NCBI RefSeq assembly: GCF_000472965.1
Contig: NZ_AXAU01000003.1
Coordinates: 62,269-126,268 of the forward strand
DNA: 64,000 nt
Source of the DNA: Bradyrhizobium murdochi
GTDB lineage: Bacteria; Pseudomonadota; Alphaproteobacteria; Rhizobiales; Xanthobacteraceae
Reading direction: 5' to 3'
Part shown: piece after piece, positions 33,396-41,938 of the stretch
Layout: each line of letters starts with the position of its first letter
Position numbering within the stretch: position 1 is the stretch's first letter
Notes under the pieces: generated by a model
The model's database searches: none
Told to the model about the DNA's origin: nothing
Seen by the model: only the letters and a program-made list of their open reading frames with translations
Made by a program: the position numbers and the translations under genes

Positions 33396-34715
33396 TCAGA
33401 CTTCAACGCGCTTAATCGAAAGGGACTTCAGGTACGCAGCCGGGTTTTCCGGATCGAACACCTTGCCGTCGAAGAAGGTCTCCTTGCCACGCGAGGTCGA
33501 GGCCGGAATCTCTGCGGCGGGGACGCCGAGCGTCTTGGCGGCTTCCTTCCAGAGATCCTCACGATTGACCTTGGCGACCAGCGCCTTGCTGTCGAAGCCC
33601 GCTTCGTATTTGCCCCAACGGATATCTTCCGTCATGAACCAGAGATCGTGGCTCTGGAACGGATAGGAAGCGAAGTCGCGCCAGTACTTCATGATGTGCG
33701 GCGAGTTCTCGACGACCTTGCCGGGGATGCCGTAGTCGAACTTGCCCGCCGAACGGTCATAAACGTCGTCGACAGGGCAATTCATCCACTGTCGCTTGCC
33801 CATAATGGTGGCGAGCTCCTTCTTGTTCTCGGCCTTGTCGGCCCATTGCTGCGCCTCCATGACAGCCATCAAGATCGCCTTGGCGGCCTTTGGATATTTG
33901 TCGACCCAGGCTGCGCGCATGCCGAGCGACTTCTCCGGATGCTTGTTCCAGAGCTCGCCGGTGTTGACCGCGGTGTAGCCGATGCCCTGGTTGATGAGCT
34001 GCAGATTCCAGGGTTCGCCAACGCAGAAGGCATCCATCGTGCCCACTTTCATGTTGGCAACCATCTGCGGCGGCGGCACCACGATGGTCTCGACGTCCTT
34101 GTCGGGATCGATGCCACCGGCGGCGAGCCAGTAACGGATCCACAGATCGTGCGTGCCGCCCGGGAAGGTCATCGCAATCTTCGCCGACTTGCCGGCGGCC
34201 TTCTTCTGCTCGAATACGGCTTTGAGCGGTGAAGAGTCAGTCCCGATCTTGAGGTTGGCATATTCCTTGGCAATCGAGATGCACTGCGCATCGAGATTGA
34301 GCCGAGCCAGGATGTACATCGGCGTCGGCACGTTGTTCTGCGTCACCTTGCCGGCCGAAATCAGATAGGGCATCGGCGTCAGGATATGCGCGCCATCGAT
34401 GCCGTTGCCTTCCGAGCCGAGCACGAGGTTGTCGCGGGTGGTGCCCCACGATGCCTGCTTGGCGACCTCGACGTCGGGCATGCCGTGCTTGGCGAAGAAT
34501 CCCTTGTCCTTGGCGACGAACAGCGGCCCGGCGTCGCTGAGCGCAATGAACCCCAGCGTCGCCTTGGTCACTTCCGGACCGGCGCCTTGCGCAAACGCGC
34601 CGGCCGGGAAGTTCAGCTTGGCGGCGGCGAGTAATGCCGCCGTGCCGCCGGTGGCCTTGAGGAGCTGGCGGCGGCTGAAACCGCGGCGTGAGGTCGGATG
34701 GGTAGGCTTCGTCAT
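33396..34715 (-). CDS. nrtA: Nitrate ABC transporter substrate-binding protein
   Basis: A 439-aa CmpA/NrtA-family protein with a clear Tat leader (SRRGFSRRQLLKATGG). After the leader come the ligand-binding blocks LGFIALSDAGPLFVAKDKGF, QASWGTTRDNLVLG and GIDGAHILTPMPY seen in nitrate binders. The C-terminal region is long, as in NrtA rather than in alkanesulfonate binders. The ATG has AAGGAG 11 bases upstream. It is first in the five-gene nitrate operon, and upstream are a sigma-54-like site and GC-rich hairpins. Confidence 0.92.
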   Translation of the reverse strand: MTKPTHPTSRRGFSRRQLLKATGGTAALLAAAKLNFPAGAFAQGAGPEVTKATLGFIALSDAGPLFVAKDKGFFAKHGMPDVEVAKQASWGTTRDNLVLGSEGNGIDGAHILTPMPYLISAGKVTQNNVPTPMYILARLNLDAQCISIAKEYANLKIGTDSSPLKAVFEQKKAAGKSAKIAMTFPGGTHDLWIRYWLAAGGIDPDKDVETIVVPPPQMVANMKVGTMDAFCVGEPWNLQLINQGIGYTAVNTGELWNKHPEKSLGMRAAWVDKYPKAAKAILMAVMEAQQWADKAENKKELATIMGKRQWMNCPVDDVYDRSAGKFDYGIPGKVVENSPHIMKYWRDFASYPFQSHDLWFMTEDIRWGKYEAGFDSKALVAKVNREDLWKEAAKTLGVPAAEIPASTSRGKETFFDGKVFDPENPAAYLKSLSIKRVEV

Positions 34716-34788
34716 TAGTAGTGCGCTCCTTTGCGTGTGAATGGGGCCCTCCGTTTCGTGTCGCCGCGCGAGACGCATAAGGGCGCGC

Positions 34789-34805
34789 TCCGGGGATGCC
34801 CCGGA
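34789..34805. promoter_or_regulatory. Hairpin in the nrtA leader
   Basis: TCCGGGG, 3-base loop, CCCCGGA, a perfect 7-bp stem about 75 bases upstream of the nrtA start. It could belong to an attenuator, as nitrate operons often use NasT-type antitermination. No U-run follows it. Confidence 0.45.
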
Positions 34806-34870
34806 CGTGCGGCGTCACAATTCGGATAAGTGGTCTCAAGGGACGGCGACAATGGCGTCGGCACTAGCTA

Positions 34871-34887
34871 TTCAAGCTTCGTGCCAA
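34871..34887 (-). promoter_or_regulatory. Sigma-54-like site upstream of nrtA
   Basis: Minus strand TTGGCACGAAGCTTGAA. The -24 element TTGGCAC is perfect, but the -12 element has GA where GC is usual. A start near 34860 would leave a leader of about 145 bases containing the hairpin at 34789-34805. Confidence 0.35.
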
Positions 34888-34937
34888 GCCTTCAGCATCT
34901 CAAAAAGATTATTGATATCAGTATATTGTCTGATATT

Positions 34938-34954
34938 TGCCGCAAAAAGCGGCA
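34938..34954. promoter_or_regulatory. Stem-loop in the nrtA upstream region
   Basis: TGCCGC, loop of five A, GCGGCA. It borders an AT-rich stretch (34900-34937) with repeated TGATAT motifs. Confidence 0.4.
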
Positions 34955-34994
34955 GCGGTCAGGAACCAGTCATCGCATTCCAAACTTGCGATTC

Positions 34995-35027
34995 GCTCAA
35001 TCCTTGTGCGGCGCACAATAATTGAGC
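34995..35027. terminator. Large imperfect palindrome downstream of the dioxygenase gene
   Basis: Outer arms GCTCAAT/ATTGAGC and inner arms TTGTGC/GCACAA share one centre at 35011, with a 2x2 mismatch between them and a 3-base loop. It starts about 20 bases after the dioxygenase stop, so a terminator is likely even without a U-run. The inner part also resembles the inverted repeat at 22964-22978. Confidence 0.5.
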
Positions 35028-35047
35028 AGACAGCGCAGCGCGTCACC

Positions 35048-35962
35048 TCAGACCTCTTCGGTGGCTTTCGCCATCATCGGTTTCGGCGCGCTTCCCTTGC
35101 CTGGCTTCATGCGGAATTCGTAGCTCATAAGGTGCCACGGCTCGCCCGCGGGCTTGCCGTCCGGCATCGTCGGATCGGTACGCTTTTCGATTCTGGCGAC
35201 CAGCTCGTCCTTGACCCCGAACACCACGTCGGAATCGAGGTATTTGTCGCCGTCGATGAAGACGTGGGTTATCAACGGCTGATAGCCGGGCGCATCGACC
35301 AGGAAATGCACGTGCGCCGGCCGCATCGGGTGACGGCGGGTCTGCACGATCATCTCGCCCACCGGGCCGTCGGTCGGAATCGGGTAGCTGCACGGCAGGA
35401 TGGTGCGGAAGAAGAACCTTCCATCGGCATCAGTAATGAAACGCGCCCGCGACGACGGCCCTTCAGTCGCATAGGCCGGCTTCTGGGAATCATAGAAGCC
35501 GTCATCGTCGGCATGCCAGATGTCCACCGGCACGTCGGCCAGCGGCTTGCCCTCGAGGTCGGTGACGCGGCTCTGCACGAACATCCGCTCGCCGGGTAGC
35601 GTTGCCGAGATATCGGTGCCGTGCGGCGTCACCTTGTGCTCGCCGACATAGAACGGGCCGAGCACCGTGGTCTCGGTGGCGCCCTCGCGCTCCCGGTGGT
35701 TCACGGCATCGACCAGCATCGACACGCCGAGCACGTCGGACAGCAGAATGAACTCCTGCCGGATCGGGGTGCACTTCTGGCCGGTCCGCGTCAGAAAATC
35801 GATCGCATATTCCCATTCCTCGAAGGTGAGGTCGGTTTTGCGGACATAGTCGTGGAGTGATTTCACCAGTTCCTGCAGCAGGAATTTGGCGCGCGTATCC
35901 GGCGTATTGTCGAAGCTGCGGATGACGGCGGCGGTCAGTTCGGTCTCGCTGAATTGGCGCAT
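35048..35962 (-). CDS. Intradiol ring-cleavage dioxygenase (hydroxyquinol 1,2-dioxygenase type)
   Basis: A 304-aa non-haem Fe(III) dioxygenase. The N-terminal helical dimerisation domain (residues 1-95) precedes the beta-sandwich. The iron ligands are Tyr157 (DDDGFYDSQ), Tyr193 (LPCSYPIPTDG), His217 and His219 (RPAHVHF). Their spacing equals that of hydroxyquinol 1,2-dioxygenase (164/197/221/223). It would open hydroxyquinol or catechol to a muconate-type product. No maleylacetate reductase or other pathway gene is adjacent. It is divergent from the serine hydrolase. Confidence 0.88.
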   Translation of the reverse strand: MRQFSETELTAAVIRSFDNTPDTRAKFLLQELVKSLHDYVRKTDLTFEEWEYAIDFLTRTGQKCTPIRQEFILLSDVLGVSMLVDAVNHREREGATETTVLGPFYVGEHKVTPHGTDISATLPGERMFVQSRVTDLEGKPLADVPVDIWHADDDGFYDSQKPAYATEGPSSRARFITDADGRFFFRTILPCSYPIPTDGPVGEMIVQTRRHPMRPAHVHFLVDAPGYQPLITHVFIDGDKYLDSDVVFGVKDELVARIEKRTDPTMPDGKPAGEPWHLMSYEFRMKPGKGSAPKPMMAKATEEV

Positions 35963-36095
35963 TTTTGCTGTCCTGCGGAGATATGCGATGGCTGGGGTCA
36001 GCCTATATTACCCTTCCAGCCCACATAAGCACGGCCCGTTGGAACAGGGGACACTTTTCGGCTATCAAGGCCGCAGTCGCCAGCCGGAGATGCCG

Positions 36096-37364
36096 ATGTT
36101 AGCCCCCGCCTCGCCCGAATCCGCCGGAATGTCCAAGGCGGCCCTCGATCGCCTCGAAAATCATCTGAAGCAGCGCTACATCGATGCCGGCCGCTTCCCG
36201 GGGACGCAGCTCCTGATCTATCGCCGCGGCAAGGTCGTCCACTCGTCCGCGCAGGGCTTTGCCGACCTTGAGCGCAAGGTGCCGGTCAAGGACGACACGA
36301 TCTTCCGCATCTATTCGATGACCAAGCCGCTCACCTCCGTCGCCTTCATGATGCTGGTCGAGGAAGGCCGCGTCGCGCTCGACGAGCCCGTGCACAACTA
36401 TATTCCGGCATGGAAGAACCTCGGCGTGTTCGTGGCCGGTACGCACCCAACCTTCCTGACCAGGCCGCCGTCACGGCCGATGCTGATCGTGGATCTGTTG
36501 CGGCACACCTCCGGCCTGACATACGGCTTCCAACAACGCAGCAACGTCGATGCGGCCTATCGCGAGAATAAGATCGGCGAAGTCATCAAGGCCGGCACGC
36601 TGCAAGGCATGATCGACGATCTTGCAAAAATTCCGCTGGAATTTTCGCCGGGCGAGGCCTGGAATTACTCCGTCGCCACCGACGTGATCGGCTACCTCAT
36701 CGGTTTGATCAGCGGCAAGCCGTTCGAGCAGTTTCTGAAGGAGCGCATCCTCGATCCGCTCGGGATGAAGGATACCGATTTCTTCGTGCCCAAGGACAAG
36801 GCGCATCGGTTCGCGGCGTGTTATTCGGCCGATCCGCAAGGCGGCTTCAACCCGCTCGCCGCCGAGCGCAAGGGCACGCTGACGCTGCAGGACGACCCGG
36901 CGACGAGTTCATTCCTGTCGCCGCCCTCCTTCATCTCCGGCGGCGGCGGCCTGTGCTCGACCACGGCCGACTATCTCACCTTCTGCCGGGCGCTGCTCAA
37001 TGGCGGCGAGCTCGGCGGTGTCAGATTGTTAGGTCCGAAGACGCTGAAGCTGATGACGTCCAACCATCTGCCCGGCGGGGTCGACCTGCCGGCGATGTCG
37101 CGCTCGCTATTCTCGGAAGCGGCCTATAACGGCATCGGCTTCGGCCTCGGCTTCGCCGTCACCATGAACCCGACGCAGACCTTGATTGCCGGCAGTCCCG
37201 GCGAGTTCAACTGGGGCGGTGCGGCGACGACATCGTTCTTCATCGATCCGGCGGAAGAACTGATCACGATCTTCATGACTCAGGTGCTGCCGTCGAGCGC
37301 CTATCCCTTGCGGCGGGAGCTGCGCACGATGGTGTATGCCGCGATCACCGACAGCAATCTTTGA
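36096..37364 (+). CDS. Serine hydrolase of the beta-lactamase/EstB family
   Basis: A 422-aa protein of the class C beta-lactamase-like esterase group. The nucleophile lies in SMTKPLTSV (S-x-x-K), the Tyr motif in WNYSVATDVIGY, and a late GGAATTSFF block stands for the third element. There is no signal peptide, so it is probably a cytoplasmic esterase rather than a lactamase. Of two close ATGs the second (36096) has GGAG 6 bases upstream; the first directly abuts it. The natural substrate is unknown. Confidence 0.87.
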   Translation: MLAPASPESAGMSKAALDRLENHLKQRYIDAGRFPGTQLLIYRRGKVVHSSAQGFADLERKVPVKDDTIFRIYSMTKPLTSVAFMMLVEEGRVALDEPVHNYIPAWKNLGVFVAGTHPTFLTRPPSRPMLIVDLLRHTSGLTYGFQQRSNVDAAYRENKIGEVIKAGTLQGMIDDLAKIPLEFSPGEAWNYSVATDVIGYLIGLISGKPFEQFLKERILDPLGMKDTDFFVPKDKAHRFAACYSADPQGGFNPLAAERKGTLTLQDDPATSSFLSPPSFISGGGGLCSTTADYLTFCRALLNGGELGGVRLLGPKTLKLMTSNHLPGGVDLPAMSRSLFSEAAYNGIGFGLGFAVTMNPTQTLIAGSPGEFNWGGAATTSFFIDPAEELITIFMTQVLPSSAYPLRRELRTMVYAAITDSNL

Positions 37365-37488
37365 GGTCGGCATTCTCTGAGGTCGGCGGCCGGGCCACAC
37401 GGCGGAACCCGGCCGCTTCTCCAGTCGGCTGAATATCTTACCTTATCCTCTTATTATTCTTGGCGAAGTTCGGCGGCTTCTCCTATGC

Positions 37489-39027
37489 TTGCCCCGATTG
37501 GGCGCCGATCCGGGGCTTGCGTTGAAACTTTCACTGCCAGTGCGTCTTGTCCTTCTGGTCGCGGGAACCACGCTGCCGTTGATTGTTTTCGCGGCCGGCA
37601 TCGTTTTCAACCATTATAAACAAGACCGCCAGAACGCGACGCAACGGGTCCTTGAAACGGTTCGCAGCATTCGCCTCGTGCTCGACTCGGAGATGCAGCG
37701 GATCACCGGCGCACTCCAGGTGTTGTCACTGACAAACGCAGTGCGCGACGGGGATTTCGAGGGTTTCCGCCGCATCTGCCAAGGTTTTCTTGACCAATAT
37801 GGCGAAGGCGGCGTCGTGCTGGTGGCGGACCGCGAAGGCCGCCAGGTGTTCTCTTCTCTCACGCCTGATACGGCCAACCTGCCGTCCCGCAACAATCTTC
37901 CGTTGGTCGAAAGGGTGTTCGCGGAAAAGAAGCCGGTCTATTCCAACCTGTTCTATGGGTCGGTGAAGAAGCGGCTGATCGTAACGGTCGAAGTGCCCGT
38001 CATCGTCGATGGCGAAGTACTCTACGACATTTCCTTCAGTCCACCGATCGAGATTTTCCAGGCGATGGTCGAGCAGCAGCGGCCGAGCAAGGACTGGACG
38101 ATCTCGATCTTCGACGGCGAAGGCACCAATTTCGCGCGCGTGCCTAACCCACAGGATACTGTCGGTAAGCGTGCATCGCCCTCGCTCTATACGGAGATGT
38201 TCAACAACCCGGAAGCCACCCTGCCGACGGTATCGCTCGAGGGCGTGCGGCTGATTACGAGCTTTACCCGATCCTCGCTTACCGGCTGGACCGTTGCCGC
38301 CGGCGTTGCCGAAAGCTCGCTGGTCGCGCCGCTCTGGCGCAACCTCGCGATCACGAGCGTAATGGGCGCCGTGCTGCTAATGGTCGGGCTCGCCTTCGCG
38401 GTGCGGATGGCAACCCAGATCGCCCGCGGCGAGATGCTCCACAATCTCCTGATCGAGGAGCTCAACCATCGCGTCAAGAATACGCTCGCGGTCCTGCAGT
38501 CGATCGCCACCCAGACCTTCCGCAGCGCGAGCCGGGCGGAGCGCGAGAAGTTCGAGGGAAGGCTCGGCGCGCTGGCGGAGGCGCATAACTTGCTCAGCCA
38601 GGAGAAGTGGCAAGGCGCGGAGCTGCGGGAAGTGATTGCGCGGGTGCTGCAGCCCTACCTGCTCAACAATGCGGAGCGGGTGCGGATGTTCGGACCGCAG
38701 GTCCCACTGTCGCCGCGGCTTGCCGTTGTGCTGTCGATGATCGTGCACGAGATCGCAACCAATGCCGCTAAATACGGTGCGCTATCGAACGACACCGGGA
38801 CCGTCGCGGTGGATTGGGAAATCCTCGAAGAAAGCGACGGGCGCAAGTTGCGGTTGATCTGGACCGAGGCAGGCGGCCCGCCCGTCACGGCACCGGTGCA
38901 GCGCGGCTTCGGCTCGCGCCTGATCGAGCGCAGCGCACGCGACCAGCTCGGCGGCGAAGCAACCGTCGACTTTCTACCGCGCGGTGTTGTCTACACCGTA
39001 AGCTGCGCGCTCGACAGCGAAGAATAG
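37489..39027 (+). CDS. HWE/HisKA_2-type membrane sensor histidine kinase
   Basis: An orphan kinase of up to 512 aa. A membrane segment (about residues 20-40) and a dCache-like periplasmic domain (to about residue 275) are followed by a second membrane segment (ITSVMGAVLLMVGLAFAV). The cytoplasmic kinase has the H-box IEELNHRVKNTLAVLQSIA (His327) and IVHEIATNAAKYGALS, typical of the HWE/HisKA_2 group common in rhizobia. The start is uncertain: TTG 37489 is the longest, and TTG 37522 (KLSLPVRLVLL) with GGGG upstream is also likely. No response regulator is adjacent; such kinases often act on single-domain or PhyR-type regulators. Confidence 0.85.
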   Translation: MPRLGADPGLALKLSLPVRLVLLVAGTTLPLIVFAAGIVFNHYKQDRQNATQRVLETVRSIRLVLDSEMQRITGALQVLSLTNAVRDGDFEGFRRICQGFLDQYGEGGVVLVADREGRQVFSSLTPDTANLPSRNNLPLVERVFAEKKPVYSNLFYGSVKKRLIVTVEVPVIVDGEVLYDISFSPPIEIFQAMVEQQRPSKDWTISIFDGEGTNFARVPNPQDTVGKRASPSLYTEMFNNPEATLPTVSLEGVRLITSFTRSSLTGWTVAAGVAESSLVAPLWRNLAITSVMGAVLLMVGLAFAVRMATQIARGEMLHNLLIEELNHRVKNTLAVLQSIATQTFRSASRAEREKFEGRLGALAEAHNLLSQEKWQGAELREVIARVLQPYLLNNAERVRMFGPQVPLSPRLAVVLSMIVHEIATNAAKYGALSNDTGTVAVDWEILEESDGRKLRLIWTEAGGPPVTAPVQRGFGSRLIERSARDQLGGEATVDFLPRGVVYTVSCALDSEE

Positions 39028-40347
39028 CTATTTAAGCATCTCTGGCACGATCAGGCGCGGCAGGAACAACGAGACGCTCGGCCAGACAATGACGGCGACC
39101 AATACCAGCAGCATCGGTATCAGCATGATCAACGTGTCTTTCAGCGCGTAGCGCAGCCGTACGCCCGCGATCGAGCAGGCGATCATCAGGCACAGACCAT
39201 AGGGCGGCGTCACCAGTCCGAACGCCAGCGACACGATCGAGATGATCGCAAACTGAACGGGGTGCAGGTCGACCGACTTCGCTAAGGGTTCCAGCACGGT
39301 GCCGACAATCACGATCGCCGGAATGGCGTCGAGAAAACAGCCTACGACCAGGAAGCAGAACGCGATGAAGAAGCCGGCCGCGACCGCGCCCATACCCCAG
39401 GTCGAAACGTTGGCCAAGAGCTCCTGCGGTATCTTGTAGTAGGCCAGCAGCCAGCCGAACGCGCTCGCGGTGCCGATGCAGAACAGCGCGACGCCTGCCA
39501 GGCGCCCGGTATCGAGCAGCGCCTTATAGAGTTCGCGCGGGCCGGTTTCGCGGTAAAAGAACGCCGACAGCACCACGGAATAGAGCACGGCGACGCAGGC
39601 GGATTCGGTGGCGGTGAACCATCCGAGCAGGATGCCGCCGACGATGATGAACGGCGTCATCAGCGCCGGTATCGATCGCCAGATGGCGTAGCCGATGTCG
39701 GTCCAAGTCGATTTCGGGTAGGTCGGATAGCCGCGGCGTACCGCGTAGACATGCACGGTCGCCATCTGGGCGCCCGCGATCAACAGGCCGGGGACGATGC
39801 CGGCCAGATACATAGCTGCGATCGAGGTCGAGATCAGTCCGCCCCAGACGATCATCAGGATCGAGGGCGGGATGATGACGGCAAGCACCGCTGTTACCGC
39901 CGTGATGGCGATCGAGAACGAGAGGTCGTAACCTTCCTTGGTCTGGGCATCGATGAAGATCTTTGACTGGCTTGCGGCATCCGCAGTGGAAGAGCCGGAA
40001 ATGCCGGCAAAGAACACCGACAGCACGACGTTGATCTGCGCCAGCGAGCCCGGCCAATGCCCGACCATCGAGCGCGACAACGCCACCAGGCGGTCGGTGA
40101 TGCCGCCGATGCCCATCAGGTTGGCGGTCAAGAGGAAGAAAGGCACGGCGAGCAGGATGAACGAGTTGTAGGCGTTGAAGGTTTCCTGCGCGAGCGACAT
40201 CATCGACAGGCGGGGCTCGATCACCAGGATCGGTACGCAGGCAAGACCCAGCGCAAACGCCACCGGCACGCGCACGATGAGCAGGCCAACGAAAACGCCA
40301 AACAGCACCAGTGCAGCCTCTCCGGCGGAAAGTACATTACCGTTCAT
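39028..40347 (-). CDS. dctM: TRAP transporter large permease (DctM type)
   Basis: A 439-aa membrane protein with 12 or more hydrophobic segments. Family blocks are RVPVAFALGLACVPI, FFAGISGSSTADAASQSKIF and IIPPSILMIVWGGLIS. It carries the substrate across the inner membrane using an ion gradient. It overlaps the small-subunit gene by 11 bp. The TRAP cargo is typically an organic acid; here it is not determined. Confidence 0.93.
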   Translation of the reverse strand: MNGNVLSAGEAALVLFGVFVGLLIVRVPVAFALGLACVPILVIEPRLSMMSLAQETFNAYNSFILLAVPFFLLTANLMGIGGITDRLVALSRSMVGHWPGSLAQINVVLSVFFAGISGSSTADAASQSKIFIDAQTKEGYDLSFSIAITAVTAVLAVIIPPSILMIVWGGLISTSIAAMYLAGIVPGLLIAGAQMATVHVYAVRRGYPTYPKSTWTDIGYAIWRSIPALMTPFIIVGGILLGWFTATESACVAVLYSVVLSAFFYRETGPRELYKALLDTGRLAGVALFCIGTASAFGWLLAYYKIPQELLANVSTWGMGAVAAGFFIAFCFLVVGCFLDAIPAIVIVGTVLEPLAKSVDLHPVQFAIISIVSLAFGLVTPPYGLCLMIACSIAGVRLRYALKDTLIMLIPMLLVLVAVIVWPSVSLFLPRLIVPEMLK

Positions 40348-40858
40348 CGCTCGCCCCGACCAGAATTTTCAATTCGTCGATGATCTGTTCGCCGGCAAAG
40401 ACGATCCACGTCACACCCGCCGCGGGCCATGCGACATGAATCATCCAGAGCGGTAGATCGGCCAGTTCCGACGTTCGGTTCCAGGCGAACCGCGTAAATT
40501 CCAGGCCAGCCCACACGAATACCAGCGCCATCGCCAGCACGCCGAGGCGCGCGACGATCCGCACCGCGGCTTCCGCCCGCCGCGACAGGGTGGGCCAGAT
40601 GTCGACCTCGAAATGCTGCGCCTCCCTGATCCCGACCATGGCGCCGATCATGATGGTCCAGATGAACAGGAAACGCGCCATCTCCTCGGTCCAGATGTAG
40701 GACGGAATGAACGGCGTGTAGCGCGAGATGACCTGCAGGGTGACCGGAACGACCAGAATGCCGACACATGCCGCGAGCAGGATTTCGAGTAATTTCGCGT
40801 AGGCCGCCGTCGCTCGTCGCCATAGCGACGGGTTCGGCGGCATCGATATTTCAGTCAT
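40337..40858 (-). CDS. dctQ: TRAP transporter small permease (DctQ type)
   Basis: A 173-aa protein with four membrane segments and the DctQ signature TEEMARFLFIWTIMIGAMVGIREAQHFEVDIW. Two ATGs are in tandem; the second (40858) has GGAG at a 5-base spacing and is preferred. It lies between the binding protein gene (79 bp upstream) and dctM, which it overlaps by 11 bp. Confidence 0.92.
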   Translation of the reverse strand: MTEISMPPNPSLWRRATAAYAKLLEILLAACVGILVVPVTLQVISRYTPFIPSYIWTEEMARFLFIWTIMIGAMVGIREAQHFEVDIWPTLSRRAEAAVRIVARLGVLAMALVFVWAGLEFTRFAWNRTSELADLPLWMIHVAWPAAGVTWIVFAGEQIIDELKILVGASDER

Positions 40859-40939
40859 CATGGCTCCGGGGGGTACCGATCACGGAATGGGGCAAGCCGC
40901 ATGGCTTGCCCCATTTCCTGTCGCTTGGCGCGACAATTA

Positions 40940-41938
40940 TCAGGCGACGTTGATCTTCTCAAAGATGGCCTCGGCGCCGATTTCCTTGGCATAGGTGGCC
41001 ATCACGGGATCGGCGAGCTTCTTCATGGCGTCGCGCTCTTCGAACGGAACGCGCTTGAGCTTGCCGGCCTTTTCCAGCGTATCGAGCTTGACGACCTCCT
41101 CGCTCGACTCGAGCTGACGGCCATAATCGCCGGCTTCCTTGCCGGCCTTCATGATCGCGTCCTGCAAGTCCTTCGGCAGAGTCTTCAACGTCTTCACCGA
41201 GAAGCAGATCGGCCGGATCGATACCGCGTGCTGAGTCAGACTGAGGTGCGGGGCGACTTCGTAGAACTTCATCGCCTCAACGCCGGCCGCCTCGTTTTCG
41301 CCCGCCGAGATCACGCCGTTCTGGATGGCGTTGTAGACCTCGTTGTAGGCGATCACCGTCGGGCTCATGCCAACGGCTGCAAACGTCTTCGACCAGATCG
41401 GAGCGCCCTGCACGCGCACCTTGAGGCCTTTGAGATCGGCAAGGTTCTTGAGCGGCTTGTTGGCGAAGATGTTGCGAATGCCGCCGCCCGCATAGCCGAT
41501 CAGGACGACCTCCGCCTTAACAGCGATTTCGTCGGCCACAGGTGCCAGAATATTCTTTTCGACCACCTTATTCATGTGCTCGATGCCCTTGAACACAAAG
41601 GGTGCATCGATGAAGGGAGCCGCCTTGGCGAAGGTCGACATGTGGGCCGGCGAGACGATGCCGTAATCGACCGCCTTGCCCTGCGACATGTACTCGAAAT
41701 ACTGCTTCTCGAGACCGAGCGACGAGTTCTTGTGCAGCGTGAAGTTGACTGGCTTGCCGTAGTACTTCTTCACCAGCTCTTCGAACCTGGTCAGCGCCTT
41801 GGTGAAGGCGTGATCGTCGTTGAACTGCACCGCCCCGTTGAGGGTAACGGGCGCCTGTGCCCTGACGATCGATGGCATGCCCAGGACGCCGGCAGCAGCC
41901 GTCGCACCAAGGCCCGCAAGTAGGGTTCTTCGTTTCAT
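40940..41938 (-). CDS. dctP: TRAP transporter substrate-binding protein (DctP type)
   Basis: A 332-aa periplasmic protein with a leader containing KRRTLLAGLGATAAAGVLGM, followed by Ala-Gln cleavage (IVRAQ). The long connecting helix and the Arg in LKVRVQGAPIWS are family hallmarks; this Arg normally binds the ligand carboxylate. The ATG has GGGGAGGA 4 bases upstream. It heads the dctPQM operon. Confidence 0.92.
   Translation of the reverse strand: MKRRTLLAGLGATAAAGVLGMPSIVRAQAPVTLNGAVQFNDDHAFTKALTRFEELVKKYYGKPVNFTLHKNSSLGLEKQYFEYMSQGKAVDYGIVSPAHMSTFAKAAPFIDAPFVFKGIEHMNKVVEKNILAPVADEIAVKAEVVLIGYAGGGIRNIFANKPLKNLADLKGLKVRVQGAPIWSKTFAAVGMSPTVIAYNEVYNAIQNGVISAGENEAAGVEAMKFYEVAPHLSLTQHAVSIRPICFSVKTLKTLPKDLQDAIMKAGKEAGDYGRQLESSEEVVKLDTLEKAGKLKRVPFEERDAMKKLADPVMATYAKEIGAEAIFEKINVA

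Larger units (their letters stand above)
34716..35047. other. Intergenic region between the dioxygenase stop and nrtA
   Basis: 332 bp without a convincing gene. It holds the elements listed separately: the large palindrome (34995-35027), a stem-loop (34938-34954), an AT-rich block, a sigma-54-like site (34871-34887) and the leader hairpin (34789-34805). Short frames here have no coding character. Confidence 0.6.
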
